Positions 26,552-35,888 of a stretch of 64,000 nt of DNA are shown piece after piece. Under the pieces are notes generated by a model. That model did no database searches, had not been told where the DNA came from, and was given only the letters and a program-made list of their open reading frames with translations. Each line of letters begins with the position of its first letter. Position 1 is the first letter of the stretch. The stretch lies in contig NZ_BMJY01000005.1 of NCBI RefSeq assembly GCF_014643695.1, positions 124,001 to 188,000 on the forward strand, read 5' to 3'. The translations under genes and the position numbers were made by a program. Origin of the DNA: Microbacterium album. Its GTDB lineage: Bacteria > Actinomycetota > Actinomycetes > Actinomycetales > Microbacteriaceae.

Positions 26552-27433
26552 TCAGCGGATGCGGGAGCGGATGCGGGCGGCCGCGAGCGCGGTGAAGACC
26601 ACGGCGAGCGCGGCCAGGACCCCCGCGGCGAACCAGACCGGGACCGCCCAGTCGCCGACGCTGAGGGTGATGCCGTACGCGGCGTTGATGCCGTCGATCG
26701 CCGCCTGCTGACCTCCGACGAGGTCCGACAGCGCCTCGGACGTGAACTGCTGCCGCAGCAGCATGGCCGCCTGCGCGAACGGGAGCGCGCTCACGGCGTC
26801 GCGGACCGCGTCCGGGAACAGGCCCACCGCGATGTAGGCGCCCGCCACGAAGCCCGCCACGGTCCCGACGACCGTGGACAGCGCGGCGAACGAGCCGGTC
26901 GTGCGGAGGAAGGACGCGACGAATGCCCAGAGCGCGGCGAAGCCCGCCGTCGCCAGGACGATCCACCCGGCGGACGCGGCCACCGCGCCCGCCGCCAGCA
27001 CCACGTCCGAGACCAGCCACAGGTAGAGCAGGGCGACGACGAGCACGACGAGCGTCACGGCGACGCCGATCAGGAAGGCCGAGGCCAGGTACCCCAGCAC
27101 GAGCTGGCCGCGCCGCACGGGCGAGACGAGGAAGTCACGGAACCGGCCCGAGGCGGCATCCTCGACGAACACCGACAACGCTCCCAGCGGGGTGGTGATG
27201 GCGGACAGCGCGACGATGCCGGCGAACATCCACGCGTCCACGAAGCCGCGCACCTCGGCGTCGTCGGCGCCGGGGACGCTGTCGGCGATCGACGTGACCT
27301 GCAGGTTGCCGAGGAACAGGGCGTACAGCAGGAAGACGATCAGCGCGCCGAGCAGCGAGAAGAACACGTTGAGCGGATCGCGGAAGAACAGGCGCAGGTT
27401 GCGCGCCGTGATCGAGAGCACGACGTCCATCAC
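26552..27433 (-). CDS. ABC-2 type transporter permease
   Basis: The 293-residue protein has six helices with the N-terminal ITARNLRLFFRDPLNVFFSLLGALIVFLLYALFLG and SGRFRDFLVSPVRR (the ABC-2 EFRDFLVxPV motif). It resembles DrrB-type drug or lipid exporters and pairs with the ATPase upstream, whose stop it overlaps by four bases. Substrate unknown. Confidence 0.9.
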   Translation of the reverse strand: MMDVVLSITARNLRLFFRDPLNVFFSLLGALIVFLLYALFLGNLQVTSIADSVPGADDAEVRGFVDAWMFAGIVALSAITTPLGALSVFVEDAASGRFRDFLVSPVRRGQLVLGYLASAFLIGVAVTLVVLVVALLYLWLVSDVVLAAGAVAASAGWIVLATAGFAALWAFVASFLRTTGSFAALSTVVGTVAGFVAGAYIAVGLFPDAVRDAVSALPFAQAAMLLRQQFTSEALSDLVGGQQAAIDGINAAYGITLSVGDWAVPVWFAAGVLAALAVVFTALAAARIRSRIR

Positions 27434-28290
27434 GACGCCTCCGGCTCACGGCCCGTGAGCGCGAGGAACACGTCGTCCATGCGGCCATGGCGGAACTCGA
27501 AGTCCCGCACGTCGTCCCCCAGCTCGGCCAGCAGGCGGCGCGCCTCGTCGGCGCCGGCCACGCGGACAGCGCGCGTGCCCTCGGCCGTCGTGAGGGTGAG
27601 GACGCTGGACGAGTGCTGCGCGCGCAGCTCGGCGGGCGTGCCCTCCGCGACGAGCCGCCCCCGGTCGATGATCGCGACGCGGTCGGCCTCCTCGGTCTCC
27701 TCCATGTAGTGCGTCGTGAGGAACACGGTCAGCCCCGTCCGCTCGCGCAGGTCATGGATCGTGCTCCAGATGACGCGCCGGCTCGCGGGATCCAGTCCGG
27801 TCGTCGGCTCGTCGAGGAACACGATGCGCGGATCGTGCAGCAGCGCGCGGGCGATGTCGACGCGGCGGCGCTGACCCCCGGAGAGCGAGCCGTAGCGGCG
27901 GTCGAGGAAGTCGCCCAGCTCGACCAGCTCGGTCAGCAGCGCGACGCGCTCGCGCACCGCACGGCGCGACGCCAGATAGGGTCGCCCGCGCGCCGTGAGG
28001 TTCTCGCGCACCGTGAGGGCGGCATCCAGCAGCGAGTCCTGGAACACGACCCCGATCGCGCGCCTGACGGCGTCCCCGTCGCGCGTCACGTCGTGGCCCG
28101 CCACGGTGAGGGTGCCCGCGTCGAAGCCGAGCACGGTCGTCAGGCACCCGATGGTCGTCGACTTGCCGGCCCCGTTCGTGCCGAGGAAGGCGAACGTGCT
28201 GCCCTCCGGCACGTCGAAGGAAATGTCGTCGACCGCCGTGATCCCCCGGTACCGCTTCGTCAGGCCGTCGACGGTCACGCTCGCGGACAT
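27430..28290 (-). CDS. ABC transporter ATP-binding protein, DrrA-like
   Basis: The 286-residue ATPase has Walker A GTNGAGKSTT, signature LSGGQRRRVDIARAL, Walker B RIVFLDEPTTGLD and FLTTHYMEETEEADRVAIIDRG, the profile of DrrA/daunorubicin-resistance-type ATPases. A GAGGAG site precedes the ATG. It powers the adjacent permease, exporting a hydrophobic compound. Confidence 0.93.
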   Translation of the reverse strand: MSASVTVDGLTKRYRGITAVDDISFDVPEGSTFAFLGTNGAGKSTTIGCLTTVLGFDAGTLTVAGHDVTRDGDAVRRAIGVVFQDSLLDAALTVRENLTARGRPYLASRRAVRERVALLTELVELGDFLDRRYGSLSGGQRRRVDIARALLHDPRIVFLDEPTTGLDPASRRVIWSTIHDLRERTGLTVFLTTHYMEETEEADRVAIIDRGRLVAEGTPAELRAQHSSSVLTLTTAEGTRAVRVAGADEARRLLAELGDDVRDFEFRHGRMDDVFLALTGREPEAS

Positions 28291-28437
28291 GCGCTGGGCT
28301 CCTCACAGGACGGCACGGAAGGGACGGCGCGGACGGGATGGCGGTTGGGGCGATCCGGCGGCACGATAGCAGACCGAGGTGACCCGCCCGGGTCGTGGGA
28401 AGCGGGACCCCCGATCCGTCGGCGGCCCTGCCCGCCG

Positions 28438-29754
28438 TCACTCCCGGGCGTCGCTCACGCGCTCGGCGGCGTACTCCGTCGCGACGATCTCCCGCGCGCC
28501 CGCGAGCGCGTCGAGGTGCCGTTCGCGTGCGGCGGCGACCCGGGGGTCGCCGGATGCGTCGACCTGGGCGGCCAGGTCGACGTACGCGTCCATGCGGTGG
28601 GCGGGCATCGTGACGTCCCCCGGCCAGGCGAGCGGTTCCCGCACCGCCTCGGCGACGAAGCTCTGCGGCGATCCGTTCGCGACGGGCGCCCCGCCGCCGG
28701 CGAGCGCGACGACGGGATCGTCGCGGTACCGCATCGTGACGTTGAGCGTCGACGCTCCGGCCATGACGGCCGTGGGCGCGCCGAACGTGACGAGCGTGCG
28801 CACGTCGTAGCGGCCCTCGATCGCCATGCGCCCCGCGATCATCGCGCCCTGTGAGAAGCCGTACAGGTGCACCGTGTCGCCGAGGCGCGCCCCCGCGTCC
28901 GCGAGCGCCCGCTCGACCGCCTGCTGCGACGCCGACGTGCGCCCGCCGTACAGCTCGAGGTTGGAGCGCATGTCCCACGCCTCGCCCGGATCCGGCCCCA
29001 GCCCGCCGGCCGTGCCGCCGACGTAGGCCGCGAACTGCTGCGATCCGTCGGCGAAGACGTGCCGCTCGACGCGCACGCGGGCGTCGTCGCCGGGGATCCG
29101 GGAGGCCACCTCGGCGAGCGACCCGGCGGCCGCAGCCGCGCGGCGGGACAGCGCCGTCACGCGCACGGCCTCCTCGCTCCCCCGCGGCGCACCCCGCGCG
29201 GATCCCGGCGCAGGCGCGTGGACGACGCCCCTCCCGAGGACGCGCACGGCGCCCGCGGCTCCCCACACGGCCACGGGGCCGAGGACCCCCGCGACCGGAA
29301 GCCCTCCGAGCGTCGCCTGCCGCGCCAGCTCGTCGTCCCAGCCGGTCTCCCACCGGCGCCAGAGCCGGTCGCTCTCGGCGATCGCGGCCGGGCTGCGGGC
29401 GGCGATCGCCGCGAGCCGCTGCTCGAGCGCGCGGGCCTCCTCGGCCCGCGCGGGCGCGCCGGTGCCACCCGCCACCAGCACCGCGAGGCGCGCCCGCGTC
29501 TCCACCGCGTCGTAGACGTCGGCGGCCAGCCGCAGCTCGTCCGCCACGCGGCGCACCTGCACGGCGAGCTCGGCGGCGTGCGCGGCGGCGTCCCGGGCCA
29601 GGGGCGCATCCAGCACCGCCACGCCGACCGCGGCCCACCCCGCCGTCGCGACCGTGTCGAACCGCTCGGCGATCCCGGCGAGCCGGGCTGCGGCGTCGCG
29701 CAGGCTCTGCGGATCGACCGCCACGGCACCGCCCGACGCGATCTCGAGGCTCAT
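28438..29754 (-). CDS. alpha/beta-hydrolase-like protein with helical WXG-type N-terminus
   Basis: The 438-residue protein starts with about 140 residues of Ala-rich amphipathic helices resembling a fused WXG100/LXG region, then a short hydrophobic stretch (about 150-175) and a lipase-like domain with LYGFSQGAMIAGRM (Ser301 nucleophile), MRYRDDPVV (Asp345/346) and PAHRMD (His386). No signal peptide is seen. It overlaps the small helical gene upstream by four bases. A similar pair occurs at 44701-46694, so I infer type VII-linked export. Substrate unknown. Confidence 0.75.
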   Translation of the reverse strand: MSLEIASGGAVAVDPQSLRDAAARLAGIAERFDTVATAGWAAVGVAVLDAPLARDAAAHAAELAVQVRRVADELRLAADVYDAVETRARLAVLVAGGTGAPARAEEARALEQRLAAIAARSPAAIAESDRLWRRWETGWDDELARQATLGGLPVAGVLGPVAVWGAAGAVRVLGRGVVHAPAPGSARGAPRGSEEAVRVTALSRRAAAAAGSLAEVASRIPGDDARVRVERHVFADGSQQFAAYVGGTAGGLGPDPGEAWDMRSNLELYGGRTSASQQAVERALADAGARLGDTVHLYGFSQGAMIAGRMAIEGRYDVRTLVTFGAPTAVMAGASTLNVTMRYRDDPVVALAGGGAPVANGSPQSFVAEAVREPLAWPGDVTMPAHRMDAYVDLAAQVDASGDPRVAAARERHLDALAGAREIVATEYAAERVSDARE

Positions 29755-30020
29755 CCCGACCCGTCCACCGGGAAGAGCGCGTACGCACTCTGCCCCGCGA
29801 CGCCGCGGGCGGCCGAGGCGAGGCGCACGTCGAGCCGCACGGCTTCCGCGCGGAGCTCACCCGCCCGCAGGTGGAACCGCTCCGCAGCGGACGCGCGCCA
29901 CTCCAGGTCGGGCAGCAGCGCGTCGAGCGCGGTGAGCGCGGCGGCGACCTCCTCTCTCGCCCTGACCAGCAGAGCGTGCGCCTGCGCCGCGGCCGCGACG
30001 ATGTCCGCATCTGCCCCCAT
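29751..30020 (-). CDS. small WXG100-like helical protein
   Basis: The 89-residue protein is almost wholly helical (DIVAAAAQAHALLVRAREEV, then LDALLPDLEWRASAAERFHL, then RAEAVRLDVRLASA). The W at residue 41 marks the turn between two helices, as in WXG100 proteins, although WxG reads W-R-A. It probably forms the partner of the hydrolase that overlaps its 3' end. CACGCT lies 6 bases before the ATG, suggesting a leaderless mRNA. Confidence 0.65.
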   Translation of the reverse strand: MGADADIVAAAAQAHALLVRAREEVAAALTALDALLPDLEWRASAAERFHLRAGELRAEAVRLDVRLASAARGVAGQSAYALFPVDGSG

Positions 30021-30186
30021 GTCCCCAGCGTGGGCGACGGCGCGTCGGCGGCGGGCGGGATCCGCCCCTTCCGGGCATGAGCCGCCGGTTCCGCCGGCCT
30101 GGGGACGAGGGGTCGCGGCGCGCCCGGACGGGCGGCCCGTCCGCCCCGGGGAGGCGCGACGCCGCCGTCCCAGGCAGAATGAGCGC

Positions 30187-30702
30187 ATGACCGGCCAGCA
30201 CCCGTTCCGCGTCGTCTTCGTCTGCACGGGCAACATCTGCCGCTCGCCCATGGCGGAGGTCGTCTTCCGGCATCTCGCGCACAGCAGGGGGATGGGCGAT
30301 CTCGTCGTCTCCCGCAGCGCCGGCACCGGCGACTGGCACGTCGGGGAGCGGGCCGACAGCCGCACGCTCGCGGCTCTGGCCCGCCGCGGCTACGACGGCT
30401 CGGCGCACCGCGCGCGGCAGTTCGACCTCAGCGCGTTCCGGGACAACGACCTCGTCATCGCGCTCGACCGCACACACGAGCGGATCCTGCGGCAGTGGGC
30501 GCGCGACGAGGACGACCGCGATCGCGTCTCGCTGCTGCTGTCGTTCGATCCGTCGGCGACCGTCCCGGACGTGCCCGACCCGTACTACGCCGACGAGACG
30601 GCTTTCGACGACGTGCTCGCTATGATCGAAAGCGCCAGCCTGGCGCTGTTCCGCCAGCTCGAACCGGCGATCCGACCGCCTCGAACCGGAGGAATCTCCT
30701 GA
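30187..30702 (+). CDS. low-molecular-weight protein-tyrosine phosphatase
   Basis: The 171-residue cytoplasmic phosphatase has the P-loop VCTGNICRSPMAE (Cys and Arg of CX5R) near residue 12 and the general-acid loop VPDPYYADE near residue 137. It dephosphorylates tyrosine residues via a cysteinyl-phosphate. CAGAAT sits 6 bases before ATG 30187, so it is probably leaderless. Its TGA overlaps the presumed CTG start of purB. Confidence 0.93.
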   Translation: MTGQHPFRVVFVCTGNICRSPMAEVVFRHLAHSRGMGDLVVSRSAGTGDWHVGERADSRTLAALARRGYDGSAHRARQFDLSAFRDNDLVIALDRTHERILRQWARDEDDRDRVSLLLSFDPSATVPDVPDPYYADETAFDDVLAMIESASLALFRQLEPAIRPPRTGGIS

Positions 30703-32081
30703 CCTCTCTGCCAGCCCAGCCCCTCAGCCCCCTCGACGGCCGCTACCGTGCGGCCGTCTCGCCCCTCGCCGACTACCTGTCGGAGGCGGGCCTGAACCGG
30801 GCCCGCGTCGAGGTGGAGGTCGAGTGGCTCATCACGCTCACCAACAACTCCCTCTTCGGCACGAGGCCCCTGACGCAGGACGAGAAGTTCCAGCTGCGCA
30901 CGCTCTACCTCGCGTTCGGGCAGGAGGAGATCGACTGGCTCGCGGAGCGCGAGGCCGTCACGCGCCACGACGTCAAGGCGGTCGAGTACCTCGTGCGCGA
31001 CCGGCTCTCGACCCTGGGCCTGGACCGGATCGCCGAGCTCACCCATTTCGCGTGCACCAGCGAGGACATCAACTCGCTCGCGTACGCGCTCACGGTCAAG
31101 CGCGCGATCTGCGAGGTGTGGCTGCCGGCGTACCGCGGCGTCATCGAGAAGCTGCGCGCGCTCGCGCTGCAGCACGCGGACGCGCCGATGCTCGCGCGCA
31201 CGCACGGCCAGCCGGCGACGCCCACGACGATGGGCAAGGAGCTCGGCGTCTTCGTGTGGCGCCTCGAGCGCGTGCTGGCCCAGCTCGAGAAGGGCGAGTA
31301 CCTGGGGAAGTTCTCCGGCGCGACGGGCACGTGGTCCGCCCACCTCGCGGCCGAGCCCCGGGTGGCATGGCCCAACCTCGCACGCGAGTTCGTCGAGGCG
31401 CTGGGCCTGACGTTCAACCCGCTGACGACGCAGATCGAGTCGCACGACTGGCAGGTCGAGCTGTACGACCGGGTGCGGCACGCGGGCGGGATCCTGCACA
31501 ACCTCGCGACCGACGTCTGGACGTACATCTCGCTCGGCTACTTCGCGCAGATCCCCGTCGCCGGCGCCACGGGCTCCTCGACGATGCCGCACAAGATCAA
31601 CCCGATCCGGTTCGAGAACGCCGAGGCGAACCTCGAGCTGTCCTCGGCGCTGCTGTCGTCGCTCGCGCAGACCCTCGTGACCTCGCGCCTGCAGCGAGAC
31701 CTGACCGACTCGACGACCCAGCGGAACATCGGCGTCGCTCTCGGCCACTCGCTGCTCGCGCTCGACAACCTCACGCGCGGCCTCGGCGAGATCTCCCTGT
31801 CGCGCGACGTGCTGCTGGCCGACCTCGACGCCAACTGGGAGGTCCTGGGCGAGGCGATCCAGACGGTCGTCCGCGCCGAGGTGACCGCCGGCCGGTCGTC
31901 CATCAGCGATCCCTACGCACTGCTCAAGGAGCTCACCCGGGGCCGCCGCGTCGGGCCCGAGGACCTGGCGGAGTTCGTGCGCGGGCTCGACATCGGCGAG
32001 GAGGCCAAGCAGCGCCTCCTCGAGCTCACGCCCGCCACCTACACCGGCCTGGCCGAGCAGCTCACGCGCTCCAAGCTCTGA
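30699..32081 (+). CDS. purB: adenylosuccinate lyase, probable CTG start
   Basis: The 460-residue enzyme splits adenylosuccinate and SAICAR in purine synthesis. It has TSEDINSLAYALTVKRA, HGQPATPTTMGKE and the superfamily signature GSSTMPHKINPIRFENAEAN. No ATG, GTG or TTG lies in frame where the conserved N-terminus (xTSLPAQPLSPLDGRYRAAV) begins. A CTG at 30699 does, overlapping the phosphatase stop as CTGA, with GGAGG at 30689-30693 at ideal spacing. Upstream in-frame starts would add a long translation of the phosphatase's other frame. Translation is likely coupled. Confidence 0.95.
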   Translation: MTSLPAQPLSPLDGRYRAAVSPLADYLSEAGLNRARVEVEVEWLITLTNNSLFGTRPLTQDEKFQLRTLYLAFGQEEIDWLAEREAVTRHDVKAVEYLVRDRLSTLGLDRIAELTHFACTSEDINSLAYALTVKRAICEVWLPAYRGVIEKLRALALQHADAPMLARTHGQPATPTTMGKELGVFVWRLERVLAQLEKGEYLGKFSGATGTWSAHLAAEPRVAWPNLAREFVEALGLTFNPLTTQIESHDWQVELYDRVRHAGGILHNLATDVWTYISLGYFAQIPVAGATGSSTMPHKINPIRFENAEANLELSSALLSSLAQTLVTSRLQRDLTDSTTQRNIGVALGHSLLALDNLTRGLGEISLSRDVLLADLDANWEVLGEAIQTVVRAEVTAGRSSISDPYALLKELTRGRRVGPEDLAEFVRGLDIGEEAKQRLLELTPATYTGLAEQLTRSKL

Positions 32082-32102
32082 CCCGCGGCCGCTCGGGCGG
32101 CT

Positions 32103-32180
32103 CGACAACACGTGTCCTCAGCGAGCACACGTCCTGATCACGCTGGGACGACGTGTCGCCGTGCAGAACACGTGTTGTCG
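32103..32180. repeat. double-tier inverted repeat B between convergent genes
   Basis: Outer arms CGACAACACGTGT (32103-32115) and ACACGTGTTGTCG (32168-32180) are perfect over 13 bp. Inside, ACACGTC (32127-32133) and GACGTGT (32150-32156) form a second stem. It lies between the purB stop and the FHA gene's stop, fitting a two-way terminator; no T tract. Confidence 0.7.
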
Positions 32181-32206
32181 CGATGTGGCGCCGCGCACGG
32201 CGGCGC

Positions 32207-32980
32207 TCAGTCCTCTTCGTTCTGGTTCCGCAGCGCCTCGTCGTCGAGCAGCGCGAGATCGGCGCGCGTGACGAGCTGCGACGTGACGGCGTACTCGACG
32301 AGGCGGGCACGGCGGTTCGTCGCGAGCTTGCCCGGGCCGCCGCGCAGGCCCTGCACGCCCATGCGGTCGAGCTTGTCGCACACGTTGTCGAGCTTGCGGT
32401 TGAACTTGCTCATCGTCCAGCCGAGACGCTGCGCGGCGGCGCTCGACGAGGGCAGGTCCGCCATGCTGACGCCCTCACGGCGCAGCATGGGTTCGGCGAG
32501 GGCGACGATCAGCAGGCGCTGCAGCGGCGTGAAGCTGACGGGCATGACGGTCGTCTCGCCGCTCATGGACGCCTCCACCTGGCTCGAGACGGCGTACTGC
32601 GCCTCCTCCGTGTAGAGCGTCAGCTCATAGGTCGTGGGGCCCGCGGTGAACACGATGACGCTCTGGGCGAAGACGATCGGCATGCGCGCGCCCGGCGACA
32701 GCCACGACTGCACGGCGCCCCCCGCGCTCGACACCGTGGCCGCCAGGCGGGAGCCGACGTTCGCGAGCCACCACAGGCCGTCGTGGTACTGCAGCTCGAG
32801 GAACTGGCGGTGCAGGTACTGGTTGTCGTCGATCTCGAGGTCGCCCTCGCGGCCGATCACGAACGGCCGGCCGGTGGGCACCTCGTGCCACTCGCCCGCG
32901 AACTCGACCCGCAGCGGGGCGATCCGTCCCGGCATCGTGTCGACCTCCACCGCGTCGAACTGCCCCGTGGACTCACTCAT
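32207..32980 (-). CDS. FHA domain protein with helix-turn-helix-like C-terminus
   Basis: The 257-residue protein has an N-terminal FHA domain (about 15-130; FVIGREGDLEIDDNQYLHRQF with the GR and a Leu-His in place of S-x-x-H, then LANVGSRLAATV), which binds phosphothreonine peptides. Residues about 145-240 (FTPLQRLLIVALAEPMLR, SSSAAAQRLGWTMSKFNRKLDNVCDKL) look like a winged helix-turn-helix, an inference from pattern only. It closes the long minus-strand type VII region and could be its phospho-dependent regulator. Confidence 0.78.
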   Translation of the reverse strand: MSESTGQFDAVEVDTMPGRIAPLRVEFAGEWHEVPTGRPFVIGREGDLEIDDNQYLHRQFLELQYHDGLWWLANVGSRLAATVSSAGGAVQSWLSPGARMPIVFAQSVIVFTAGPTTYELTLYTEEAQYAVSSQVEASMSGETTVMPVSFTPLQRLLIVALAEPMLRREGVSMADLPSSSAAAQRLGWTMSKFNRKLDNVCDKLDRMGVQGLRGGPGKLATNRRARLVEYAVTSQLVTRADLALLDDEALRNQNEED

Positions 32981-33073
32981 CTGCGTCACAACGCGACCCC
33001 TTCCCGCCAGACATGTTGCCATGACGGCGGGGCGCGCGTTCACGCGGATCACCGGCGCGTCACCTCCGAGACG

Positions 33074-33091
33074 CGATATACCGATGTATCG
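33074..33091. promoter_or_regulatory. AT-rich dyad upstream of the FHA gene
   Basis: CGATATACCGATGTATCG is an imperfect inverted repeat (7-bp arms, one wobble) that stands out from the GC-rich background. It begins 94 bases upstream of the FHA gene start and 13 bases past the preceding stop. Operator or promoter element are both possible. Confidence 0.35.
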
Positions 33092-33103
33092 TGCCCCGGC
33101 GGG

Positions 33104-34972
33104 TCAGCCGTCCGCGGGCGACCAGTCCACGGCCCCCGCCGTGAGCGGCGCCACGGCGCCCGGTCGCGGCCGGACCGCGTCGATGTCGCGGTCGGCGACG
33201 GTCACGACGGGGTTCATCGCCAGCGGGACCGCGATGGCCTGGGAGACGAGCGAGGTCTCGATCCGCACCCGCAGGTCGCGGGCCTCGTACTGATCGGCGG
33301 TGCGCGCGAGCTCCTCGATGAGGGCGTCCCGCTCGGGATCCGTCGCGCCGCTCAGGGACGCGGCGCCCCAGGTGCCCCACTGCGCCGCGATGTCGGCGGG
33401 GGCGTCGGGGACGGGAACGCGTGCGATCACGGCGGACCAGTCGTCACGCTCGGACACGGCTCGCGCGAGGTCCTCGTCGCCGCAGTCCCGCACGTCCCAT
33501 CCGGCCTCCGCGGCGCCCGCCTGCAGCGCCGAGAACAGCCCCGTGGCGAACTCACTGCGCGCGTCGTAGAGCACGCACACGCTCGTGCCGGCGGGCACGC
33601 GGGCGCGCTCGCGGTCCTCCGCGGCCTCGCGCGCGGGACGGTCGAAAGCGGCCGGCAGGTCCGCGTCCTCGAGCGCGATCTGGTAGCCGCCGCTCTCCGG
33701 GGGGAACAGCAGGCTGTCGTGCGCCGGATAGGCCTCCTGCCACGGACCGGCCGCAGCCGCCACCATGTCGCGGCGCGGCACCGCCCGCAGGAACGCGGTG
33801 CGCGGCCCCGGCGTCGTGAACTCGCCGCGGTCCGCGCGCAGCACGAGGGCCCACTGCGTGCCGTCGTGCGTGGTGGTGACGCGGTAGTCCGTCCGCTCGC
33901 GCTCGCGCACCGCCTCACGGTTGTCTGTGCGGGGCGCGAGCTGCACGACGTCGGCCGTGTCGCCGAGCGCGTCGAGCGGGCTCACGCCCGGAAGGCGCCG
34001 CAGCTCCAGCCGCTCGAACTGCGGCGTGGGCCGGCCGCGGTATGCGTTGTTGACGACGAGCTCGATGCGCTGCGCCTCCGGGTTGCGCAGGTCGAGGGCG
34101 TCGATGCGGTACGGCCCGCTCGACAGCAGCAACCGCTCGTCGACATCGTCGGAGTCGATCGCGAACGCCGCGTTCCATTCCGTCGCGATGCGCGCCACGG
34201 CCTCTCCGTCACCGGACCGGATCGCGGTGGACACGGCCTGCTTGGCCTCCATCGGATCCGAAAGGTCGAACGCCAGCTGGCCGACGACGTGCGCCGGGAC
34301 GGCGACGTCGAGCGCCGTCCGCCAGTCCACGATGGGCTCGTGGAAGCGCACGTCGATCCTCCGCTCGAACTCGTCCACCTCGGGCACACCGGCGCTGCGC
34401 ACCAGACCGCTCGGCACGGCGTCGAACCACGCGCTCCCCTCCGGCGGCGCGGGCGTCTCCCCACCCGGCGTGGCGCCCTCGGGCGCGAGGTCCTCGGGAG
34501 CGTGGAAGTTGGAGCCCGCAGCCCACGCGAGCAGCAGGTCGGCGGCGTCGATCGGGATCCCGTCCGACCACTGGGGCTCGGCGAGGTCGTAGCGCACCGT
34601 GAAGCTCTCGGGGTCGACGATCGACACCCGGCCGAACCTCTCGTCGACCACGTCCGCCCCGCCCACCCGCTCGGCGAAGCGCGCTCGCGTGAGCGCGGCG
34701 ACATCCAGGTTCCCCGGCGTCGCGCCGGTCGTGCTGGCGGGGTTCGTGCTCGTCAGGCTCCCCTGCCACGCCATCACCGCGGAGGAGCCGCTCACCACGC
34801 TGTTCGGCAGCGCGGGTGCGCACGCCGTCAGCGTCAGCGCCGTCGCGAACGCGAGCGTCAGCGCCGCAGGGCGGAGCGATCGGCGAGGACGCCCACGGCG
34901 TCGTGCCGCGCCGAGGCGCACGCGCAGGCCGTGGGCACCGGCTCCTGGTACACGGCGCGGGCTACTGGTCAT
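33104..34972 (-). CDS. ABC transporter substrate-binding lipoprotein (SBP_bac_5 / family 5)
   Basis: The 622-residue protein has a basic N-terminal extension, a signal peptide ending TLTAC (lipid-anchored Cys) and the oligopeptide-binding fold: GNLDVAALTRARFAERVGG, VDPESFTVRYDLAEPQWSDG with the family's W-x-DG, and a C-terminal ALxIEExxARTADQYEARDL-like region. No permease or ATPase gene for peptide uptake is adjacent; it overlaps the membrane protein gene upstream by 11 bases. A role as orphan peptide sensor for this region is an inference. Confidence 0.82.
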   Translation of the reverse strand: MTSSPRRVPGAGAHGLRVRLGAARRRGRPRRSLRPAALTLAFATALTLTACAPALPNSVVSGSSAVMAWQGSLTSTNPASTTGATPGNLDVAALTRARFAERVGGADVVDERFGRVSIVDPESFTVRYDLAEPQWSDGIPIDAADLLLAWAAGSNFHAPEDLAPEGATPGGETPAPPEGSAWFDAVPSGLVRSAGVPEVDEFERRIDVRFHEPIVDWRTALDVAVPAHVVGQLAFDLSDPMEAKQAVSTAIRSGDGEAVARIATEWNAAFAIDSDDVDERLLLSSGPYRIDALDLRNPEAQRIELVVNNAYRGRPTPQFERLELRRLPGVSPLDALGDTADVVQLAPRTDNREAVRERERTDYRVTTTHDGTQWALVLRADRGEFTTPGPRTAFLRAVPRRDMVAAAAGPWQEAYPAHDSLLFPPESGGYQIALEDADLPAAFDRPAREAAEDRERARVPAGTSVCVLYDARSEFATGLFSALQAGAAEAGWDVRDCGDEDLARAVSERDDWSAVIARVPVPDAPADIAAQWGTWGAASLSGATDPERDALIEELARTADQYEARDLRVRIETSLVSQAIAVPLAMNPVVTVADRDIDAVRPRPGAVAPLTAGAVDWSPADG

Positions 34973-35666
34973 CGAGCGTGGACCACGTTCCCAGCGGGGC
35001 GAGGATCGCCTTCGACATGACATCGCGCGGAAGCACCCCGCGCTGAACCAGGATTCGCAGAACTTCCGTGCGATTGTGCAGCAGCTGCTTGCCGTGCGCG
35101 TCCAGCCCGTCGAGAGGATGCTCCGCCGCGTCATCGGAGCGGAGCCGCGACGTGAGGGTCATGGCGAGCAGTCCCGCAAGCGACAGCGCGGCCAGGACCA
35201 CGGCCGGGGTCAGCGCGTTCGCACGCACCTCGGCGAACGCGGGCAGCAACAGCAGCCCGCAGGTCAGGACGGCGATGACGGCCAACAGCGAGACCAGCTG
35301 GAGGCCCTGCCGCGAGCGACGGCGCCGGTCCGCCACCCACATGACGACTGCCGCGACGGCGTACAGGATCCCGACCACGTAGCCCGCGACATACAGCTGC
35401 AGCGACAGCCCCTCCGACCAGACGGGCGCCCCACCCCAGAATCCGGGGTTCGCGACGAGGGCGAGCGTCCCGAGCGCCGGAGCGCCGATCAGGACCCCGT
35501 GCAGCACGAAGCCGAGCGACATCGCCAGGCGCCCCGCCCACGGACGGTCCTCGGGCGGGGACTCGAGGGGTCGCCGCTCCAGCTCTGCCTCGATGTCGCC
35601 GAGCCGTACCGGCCCCTCGAACCGAGCGGTGCGCGCCCAGTCAACGGCCGTCCGCAGGTCGCTCAT
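34962..35666 (-). CDS. four-helix membrane protein, paralogous family TM-a
   Basis: The 234-residue protein starts VDWARTARFEGPVRLGDIEAELERRP and has four predicted helices (about 48-70, 82-108, 122-145, 150-172), then a cytoplasmic tail RTEVLRILVQRGVLPRDVMSKAILAPLGTWSTLDDQ. The start and tail match the 243-residue protein at 37196 (RLGDVEAEVLSRP; MPLGTWHRLDH). I recognise no described family. ATG 35666 has GAGGG-type AAGGAGGG upstream. Confidence 0.75.
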   Translation of the reverse strand: MSDLRTAVDWARTARFEGPVRLGDIEAELERRPLESPPEDRPWAGRLAMSLGFVLHGVLIGAPALGTLALVANPGFWGGAPVWSEGLSLQLYVAGYVVGILYAVAAVVMWVADRRRRSRQGLQLVSLLAVIAVLTCGLLLLPAFAEVRANALTPAVVLAALSLAGLLAMTLTSRLRSDDAAEHPLDGLDAHGKQLLHNRTEVLRILVQRGVLPRDVMSKAILAPLGTWSTLDDQ

Positions 35667-35888
35667 CGCCCTCCTTCTCTCACGTCCTCCGTGCTCGCCT
35701 CGGCCGCGGGCCGCACATGCGAGGCCCCCGACGTATCCTCCGGGGCTCTCCACCATGCGCGGCGCGGGCGTGCGCGGCATGAAAAAACTGTAGTGGTGGC
35801 ACACGTCGCCCGCCTCCCGGGCCGGGCGCGGGGGCGGGCGGAGCGAGCGAAGCTCGGGTTCGGGGCGCAACCGCACGGGGAGACGACT

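Noticed and set aside
27752..30010. A 752-codon minus-strand frame through three genes
   Set aside because: It covers the hydrolase, the intergenic region and the ABC ATPase in wrong frames and is Arg-rich shadow sequence.
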